The notes under the pieces: model-generated | The model's database searches: none | Told to the model about the DNA's origin: nothing | Seen by the model: the letters and a program-made list of their open reading frames with translations, nothing else | Origin: an uncultured SAR86 cluster bacterium | Lineage (GTDB): Bacteria > Pseudomonadota > Gammaproteobacteria > Magnimaribacterales > D2472 | Assembly: GCA_902593675.1 (NCBI GenBank) | Contig: CACJJI010000001.1 | Coordinates: 124,001 to 188,000 of the forward strand | DNA: 64,000 bases | Direction: 5' to 3' | Made by a program: the position numbers and the translations under genes | Shown: one piece after another, positions 59,381-64,000 of the stretch | Position numbering within the stretch: position 1 is the first letter of the stretch | Layout of the letters: each line of letters starts with the position of its first letter

Positions 59381-61632
59381 GCTTTAGATTTAATAACTTT
59401 TTTTTTGGCGCTAAATTTAACTTCATTAGCAGCTAAATCTACTTTTATTTGCCCGCCTTTACTCAATTCACCAAATAGCACCTTATCAACCAAAGGTTTC
59501 TTAATTTTATTAGTTATAAATCTCTCCATTGGACGAGCGCCCATTTCTTTGTTGTAGCCGTTTTCTGCAATCCAATTTAAAACTTTTTTTGAATATATAA
59601 GTTCTACATTTCTTGCATCCAATTGAGCTTGAAGCTTAGTAAGAAATTTATCAACAATAGATAAAATAACTTTCAATGGTAAATAGTTGAACTGAATGAT
59701 CTCATCAAGCCTATTTCTAAACTCTGGAGAAAATAGTTTCTTTAATGAAAGCAAAGCATCTGACTCATTTGACTGGTCGCTAAAACCTATACTTTTCTTT
59801 TCGAGTAAGTCAGCTCCTGCGTTAGTAGTCATAACAAGAATTACGTTTCTAAAGTCTGCTTTTCGTCCATTGTTATCAGTTAAGACTCCTGAGTCCATGA
59901 TTTGAAGCAATAAATTGAAAATGTCAGGATGAGCTTTCTCAATTTCATCAAGCAAAAGGACACAATGCGGATTCTGAACAACAGCCTCTGTTAGTAGACC
60001 TCCCTGATCAAATCCAACATATCCAGGAGGAGCCCCTATAAGTCTCGATACTGTATGTCTCTCCATGTACTCAGACATATCGAATCTTACAAGCTCGATT
60101 CCCATAATATTTGCCAATTGGGTAGTAATTTCTGTCTTACCTACTCCTGTAGGACCAGCAAATAAGAATGATCCTATTGTTTTATTATCATCTCTAAGCC
60201 CTGCTCTAGATAATTTAATTGCATTAACTAAGCTTTTGATAGCTGCATCTTGACCAAAAATAACGGTTTTGAGGTCAGATTCTAATTTCTGTAAATTAAT
60301 TGATTCTTGATTTGATATGGTTTGTTCGGGAATTTTAGAAATTTTAGAGATAGTTTTTTCTATATCTACCTGTTTTACGGTAATTTTCTTTGAATTTTTT
60401 CTGGAGATATTTAGCAAGGCCCCTGTTTCATCTATCAAATCAATGGCTTTATCAGGTAAAAATCTATCATTTAGAAAACGTTTGGATAAATTAACAGCAG
60501 AATTTATGGATTCGCCTGAATATTTTACATTGTGATGAGACTCATAGTTTGCCTTCAGACCATCAAGTATTTGTATGCACTCATCTACTGATGGTTCCAA
60601 CACATCAATTTTTTGGAATCTTCGAGACAAGGCCTGATTTTGGTTAAAAACTCCCCTATATTCTTGGAAAGTTGTTGATCCAATGCATCTAAGCTTTCCC
60701 TTACCCAAAGCTGGTTTCAATAAATTAGACACATCTAAGCTGCCTCCTGAGGCTGACCCTGCTCCAATAATTGTATGAATCTCATCAATAAAAAGTATTG
60801 GGTTATTTTGCTCATCTAGAAATTTCAAGACTGACTTTAATCTTTTCTCAAAATCACCTCTATATTTAGTGCCGGCGATTAGTGCTCCTATATCCAATGA
60901 ATAGAGGTTTGATTCATGTAAAAATTCTGGAATATCCTTAGAATTTATTAAGTGGGCTAAACCTTCTGCGATTGCTGTTTTCCCAACACCTGACTCTCCG
61001 ACAAGCAATGGATTATTTTTAGTCCGTCTTGCTAAAATTTGTATGATTCTTTCAATCTCATTTTTTCGCCCTATCAATTGATCTACCTTATTAGTTTCAG
61101 CCAAGTAGTTTAAATCAATTAAAAATTCCAATTCATTATTTGCTGTTGCCGTCTCACGCTCACCATCTGTATCGGATGATACTGAATCAGCTTCAGTTTG
61201 AATATTCTCAGGTTTGCCATGTGATATATATGAAACAATATCTAATCTGCCTATACCTTGCTTTGAAAGAAGGAATACAGAATGAGATTCTTTTTCAGAA
61301 AAGATCGCAACCAATAAATTTATAGGCTTTACAACACCCTTACCTGAGGATTGGACATGAAATACAGCTCTTTGAAGAACTCTTTGAAACCCTAGCGTAG
61401 GCTGAACAGGTTTTTTTGAGTCAATTTTTGTAGGCGTGTTATCTCTTACATGCTCTTCAAGATTTTCCCTTAAAGTTGCTAAATTAACATCATTAGTTTC
61501 AAGTGCTTGCCGTACTTCAAAATCTGAGATCAGCATTAAAAGAAGATGCTCAATTGTAAGATACTCTAGATTCTGATCCTGGGCTTGATCAAATAAATTT
61601 GCTATTGACTGTTCTAATTCTTTGCTAAACAT
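59377..61632 (-). CDS. clpA: ATP-dependent Clp protease ATP-binding subunit ClpA
   Basis: A 751-residue Hsp100 unfoldase that feeds substrates to ClpP. The N-domain (1-140) is followed by AAA+ module 1 with [13 protein letters not shown] (about 213) and [15 protein letters not shown]. Module 2 has [15 protein letters not shown] (about 492) and [24 protein letters not shown], an IGF-loop-like IGFSDQ and ARPMERFI follow. Length matches E. coli ClpA (758). clpS lies immediately upstream, sharing one base. Confidence 0.95.
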   Translation of the reverse strand: MFSKELEQSIANLFDQAQDQNLEYLTIEHLLLMLISDFEVRQALETNDVNLATLRENLEEHVRDNTPTKIDSKKPVQPTLGFQRVLQRAVFHVQSSGKGVVKPINLLVAIFSEKESHSVFLLSKQGIGRLDIVSYISHGKPENIQTEADSVSSDTDGERETATANNELEFLIDLNYLAETNKVDQLIGRKNEIERIIQILARRTKNNPLLVGESGVGKTAIAEGLAHLINSKDIPEFLHESNLYSLDIGALIAGTKYRGDFEKRLKSVLKFLDEQNNPILFIDEIHTIIGAGSASGGSLDVSNLLKPALGKGKLRCIGSTTFQEYRGVFNQNQALSRRFQKIDVLEPSVDECIQILDGLKANYESHHNVKYSGESINSAVNLSKRFLNDRFLPDKAIDLIDETGALLNISRKNSKKITVKQVDIEKTISKISKIPEQTISNQESINLQKLESDLKTVIFGQDAAIKSLVNAIKLSRAGLRDDNKTIGSFLFAGPTGVGKTEITTQLANIMGIELVRFDMSEYMERHTVSRLIGAPPGYVGFDQGGLLTEAVVQNPHCVLLLDEIEKAHPDIFNLLLQIMDSGVLTDNNGRKADFRNVILVMTTNAGADLLEKKSIGFSDQSNESDALLSLKKLFSPEFRNRLDEIIQFNYLPLKVILSIVDKFLTKLQAQLDARNVELIYSKKVLNWIAENGYNKEMGARPMERFITNKIKKPLVDKVLFGELSKGGQIKVDLAANEVKFSAKKKVIKSKA

Positions 61633-61982
61633 TAATCTGTTAAAGGTTCTATCTCGCTTATAAGTGGATGCTCATGAGATTTTGCCATTTCATTAATTTC
61701 ATGAGATTTCATTTCAGCTATCTCTTTTGGAAATATACCACATACACCCTTTCCTTTTGTATGAACAGCAAGCATTATTTGCGTAGATCTCTCGTGATCA
61801 TATCCAAAAATTGATTGCAGGATGTAAACAACAAATTCCATAGGAGTGAAATCATCATTCAGTAGAACAACTTGATACATTGGGGGTTCTTTTAAGTCTG
61901 GCTTATCCTCCAGAACAACTGTACCAGTATCACCTAAACCATTTGAATCGTTTGACGATTCTGAAGACATAGAAATACTCAC
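61632..61982 (-). CDS. clpS: ClpA adaptor protein ClpS
   Basis: A 116-residue adaptor that recognises N-degron substrates and hands them to Clp[30 protein letters not shown] and [23 protein letters not shown] match ClpS. The N-terminal 30 residues are the flexible extension used in ClpA loading. Length is near E. coli ClpS (106). It overlaps clpA by one base and icd by 4 bp, so the three may be cotranscribed. Confidence 0.95.
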   Translation of the reverse strand: MSISMSSESSNDSNGLGDTGTVVLEDKPDLKEPPMYQVVLLNDDFTPMEFVVYILQSIFGYDHERSTQIMLAVHTKGKGVCGIFPKEIAEMKSHEINEMAKSHEHPLISEIEPLTD

Positions 61983-63232
61983 ATTCTTTTAATCATTTCC
62001 TTGGCAAAGCCAGAGCAAGAAACTAGATTTGCACCATCCATTAACCTTTCAAAGTCATAGGTCACCATCTTATCTGTTATCGCTGCTTCCATTGAAGAAA
62101 TTATAAGATCTGCTGCTTCAACCCAACCCATGTGTCTTAACATCATTTCTGCTGACAAAATTAAAGAACCTGGGTTAACTTTATCCTGACCTGCATATTT
62201 AGGCGCAGTTCCATGTGTTGCTTCAAATAATGCTGAATCATCTCCAATGTTTGCTCCTGGGGCAATACCAATACCTCCAACACAAGCAGCCAAAGCATCA
62301 GAAATATAATCACCATTAAGATTCATGGTTGCAATAACATCATATTCTTTAGGTCTGGTTAGTATTTGCTGAAGAAAGGCATCACAAATAACGTCTTTTA
62401 CAATAATATTTTTTCCAGTATTTGGATTTTTAATAGTGACCCATGGACCCCCATCTAATAACTCTCCGTTATAAGAATTCATACTGAGTTCATAACCCCA
62501 ATCCCTGAATGCCCCTTCTGTAAATTTCATGATGTTGCCTTTATGAACAAGTGTGACGGATGATCTATCATTTTTAATAGCATAATCAACAGCTTGTTTA
62601 ACAAGTCTTTCTGTACCTTGTTTAGATATTGGCTTAACGCCAAGACCAACTTCTGATGGAAACCTTATTTGAGTTACGCCAAACTGCTCTTGCAGGACCT
62701 TTACCATAGCGTCAGATTCTGGCGATCCAGCTTCAAATTCCACACCCGCATATATATCTTCAGAATTTTCTCTAAAGATCACCATATCAACATGAGAGGG
62801 ATTCTTGACTGGGCTTGGGACACCTGAAAAATATCTAATTGGTCGCAGGCAAACATAGAGGTCAAGAATTTGACGAAGAGAGACATTTAAGGATCTAATT
62901 CCTCCGCCAACAGGCGTAGTCAAAGGTCCTTTTATGCTGACAATATATTCTTTTAATGCTTCGATTGTTTCATCCGGCAACCATGTATCAGCATCATAAA
63001 CTTGAGTAGATTTTTCACCACAATAGACTTCCATCCATGATATTTTTTTTTCTCCTTGGTATGCCGACTCAACAGCATTATCTACAACATCAATCATTGC
63101 AGGCGTAATATCAATTCCAATGCCATCACCTTCTATGTATGGGATAATTGGATTATCAGGGACGTTTAGCACACCGTCATCTAATGTAATTTTTGAGCCT
63201 TCATCTGGAATCTTTATATGTTTATAACCCAT
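61979..63232 (-). CDS. icd: NADP-dependent isocitrate dehydrogenase
   Basis: A 417-residue TCA-cycle enzyme that oxidises isocitrate to 2-oxoglutarate. [44 protein letters not shown], and [18 protein letters not shown] are closely like E. coli Icd. The regulatory-serine region RSLNVSLRQ is present, so AceK phosphorylation is possible. The ATG at 63232 is chosen because GAGG lies 5 bp before it; the earlier TTG adds five residues. Length equals E. coli Icd (416). It is divergent from mnmA. Confidence 0.95.
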   Translation of the reverse strand: MGYKHIKIPDEGSKITLDDGVLNVPDNPIIPYIEGDGIGIDITPAMIDVVDNAVESAYQGEKKISWMEVYCGEKSTQVYDADTWLPDETIEALKEYIVSIKGPLTTPVGGGIRSLNVSLRQILDLYVCLRPIRYFSGVPSPVKNPSHVDMVIFRENSEDIYAGVEFEAGSPESDAMVKVLQEQFGVTQIRFPSEVGLGVKPISKQGTERLVKQAVDYAIKNDRSSVTLVHKGNIMKFTEGAFRDWGYELSMNSYNGELLDGGPWVTIKNPNTGKNIIVKDVICDAFLQQILTRPKEYDVIATMNLNGDYISDALAACVGGIGIAPGANIGDDSALFEATHGTAPKYAGQDKVNPGSLILSAEMMLRHMGWVEAADLIISSMEAAITDKMVTYDFERLMDGANLVSCSGFAKEMIKRM

Positions 63233-63321
63233 GCTATCCTCTTTCAAACGAATATATATTGTAAAATTTGGATGAATTATACTCTAAAAAAACCTTTAAA
63301 ATTAAGGTTTATAGATAAAAT

Positions 63322-64000
63322 ATGACAAATATAAATAAAACAGTTGTTGTGGGAATGTCAGGAGGAGTTGATTCATCTGTAGCCGCCTATTTATTGCAAA
63401 AACAAGGTTACAAGGTTCAAGGACTGTTCATGCAAAATTGGCAAAATGAGCCGGGTGAAGTCTGCACATCCGAAATTGATTTTAAAGATGCATCAAAGGT
63501 TTGCGATCAATTAGATATACCATTGCACAAGGCAAATTTTAGTGATGAGTATTGGGATAGGGTTTTTAAGGAGTTTCTTTCGGAGCATGAAAAAGGGAGA
63601 ACACCTAATCCAGATATTTTATGTAATCGAGAAATCAAATTTAAATCTTTTCTCGACTATGCACTTAAGATTGGGGCTGATCATATAGCTACTGGTCATT
63701 ATGCAAAAATAAAGCATCAAGGCGATCATACCCTATTGATGAGAGCAAAAGATCTTAATAAAGATCAAACATATTTTCTTCATGAAGTTAGTGGAAAAGA
63801 ATTTGCAAAATGTATTTTCCCCTTAGAAGGATTAAATAAAAATGAAGTTCGAGAAATAGCTAAAAAAAATAATTTTATTAACCACAACAAGAAAGATTCT
63901 GTTGGAATTTGTTTTGTTGGTGAACGAAATTTAAAAGATTTTCTTAAAAGATTCATTAAATTTGAGAATGGTAATATTAAAGATTCTGAGGGTAATATTG
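63322..64000 (+). CDS. mnmA: tRNA-specific 2-thiouridylase MnmA (5' part)
   Basis: The first 226 codons of a gene that continues beyond the window. The enzyme makes 2-thiouridine at the wobble position of Lys, Glu and Gln tRNAs. The PP-loop VVVGMSGGVDSSVAAYLL is at residues 8-25, GLFMQNW near 33-39, the catalytic Cys in TPNPDILCNREIKF near 95-108, and the second Cys in DSVGICFVGER near 193-203. DQTYFLHEV also fits. E. coli MnmA has 368 residues, so about 60 percent is seen. It is divergent from icd, as is common. Confidence 0.95.
   Translation, partial: MTNINKTVVVGMSGGVDSSVAAYLLQKQGYKVQGLFMQNWQNEPGEVCTSEIDFKDASKVCDQLDIPLHKANFSDEYWDRVFKEFLSEHEKGRTPNPDILCNREIKFKSFLDYALKIGADHIATGHYAKIKHQGDHTLLMRAKDLNKDQTYFLHEVSGKEFAKCIFPLEGLNKNEVREIAKKNNFINHNKKDSVGICFVGERNLKDFLKRFIKFENGNIKDSEGNI

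Noticed and set aside
1-64000. tRNA, rRNA, CRISPR, insertion-sequence or prophage features
   Set aside because: I checked the intergenic gaps (all under 300 bp) by eye and saw no cloverleaf-like, direct-repeat-spacer or transposase sequence.

Overview
The window looks like a piece of chromosome from a small-genome, AT-rich marine gammaproteobacterium, most like the SAR86 group. This rests on protein resemblance, gammaproteobacterial gene order (rluC-rpmF-fabDG-acpP-fabF-mltG-tmk-holB; infA/clpA-clpS/icd-mnmA), very tight packing with many 1-8 bp overlaps, and a lipid/xenobiotic catabolic gene set typical of such oligotrophs. No database search was possible. I see no rRNA, tRNA, CRISPR array, insertion sequence, phage gene or transfer scar. 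No gene-free stretch exceeds 300 bp; the longest, about 270 bp, lies between rne and rluC and appears to be a structured rne leader.

1-13.6 kb, housekeeping and redox: the end of a monothiol glutaredoxin gene; a bacterioferritin-like gene divergent from a metallo-beta-lactamase-fold gene with a near-perfect Fur box between them; RNase T; a leucine-dehydrogenase-type enzyme; an RnfB-like soluble ferredoxin beside a ferredoxin-NADP reductase; metG, which has no ordinary start codon; an Mrp ATPase without its CxxC; mlaA without a lipobox; dusA, nhaB, nudC; and rne, whose product lacks the zinc-link cysteines.

13.8-23.4 kb: rluC, rpmF and a compact fatty-acid-synthesis operon (fabD, fabG, acpP, fabF) followed by mltG, tmk and holB. 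plsX, fabH and pabC, common neighbours here, are not in the window. Then an SDR on the other strand, grxC and an alanine/glycine symporter with an extra domain.

23.4-29.1 kb: a minus-strand histidine operon, in transcription order yerC-like regulator, hisG, hisD-hisB fusion, hisH, hisA, hisF, hisIE. hisC and the histidinol-phosphatase domain are absent. The single ORF joining HisD to HisB exactly where hisC lies in enterobacteria is the most unusual gene here. A perfect 8+8 bp inverted repeat just upstream of the regulator is a candidate operator.

29.2-59.1 kb: after a peroxiredoxin, a 3-hydroxyisobutyrate-dehydrogenase-like gene and two uncharacterised genes comes a roughly 27-kb catabolic island: acyl-CoA ligase, three acyl-CoA dehydrogenases, three crotonase-fold proteins (all without both classical catalytic glutamates), two MaoC-type proteins, two thiolases, two Zn-ribbon/OB-fold proteins, two SDR/dehydrogenase-type enzymes, a P450, a complete-looking extradiol ring-cleavage dioxygenase, a fused 2-oxoacid:ferredoxin oxidoreductase, a phytanoyl-CoA-type dioxygenase and a haloalkane-dehalogenase-like hydrolase. 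A D-amino-acid-like module (lipoprotein deacylase, class IV aminotransferase, Na+ symporter pair) sits inside it. The gene set resembles aromatic, terpenoid or steroid ring and side-chain degradation, but no substrate can be assigned.

59.2-64 kb: infA, clpA and clpS, icd and the start of mnmA, a conserved gammaproteobacterial block.
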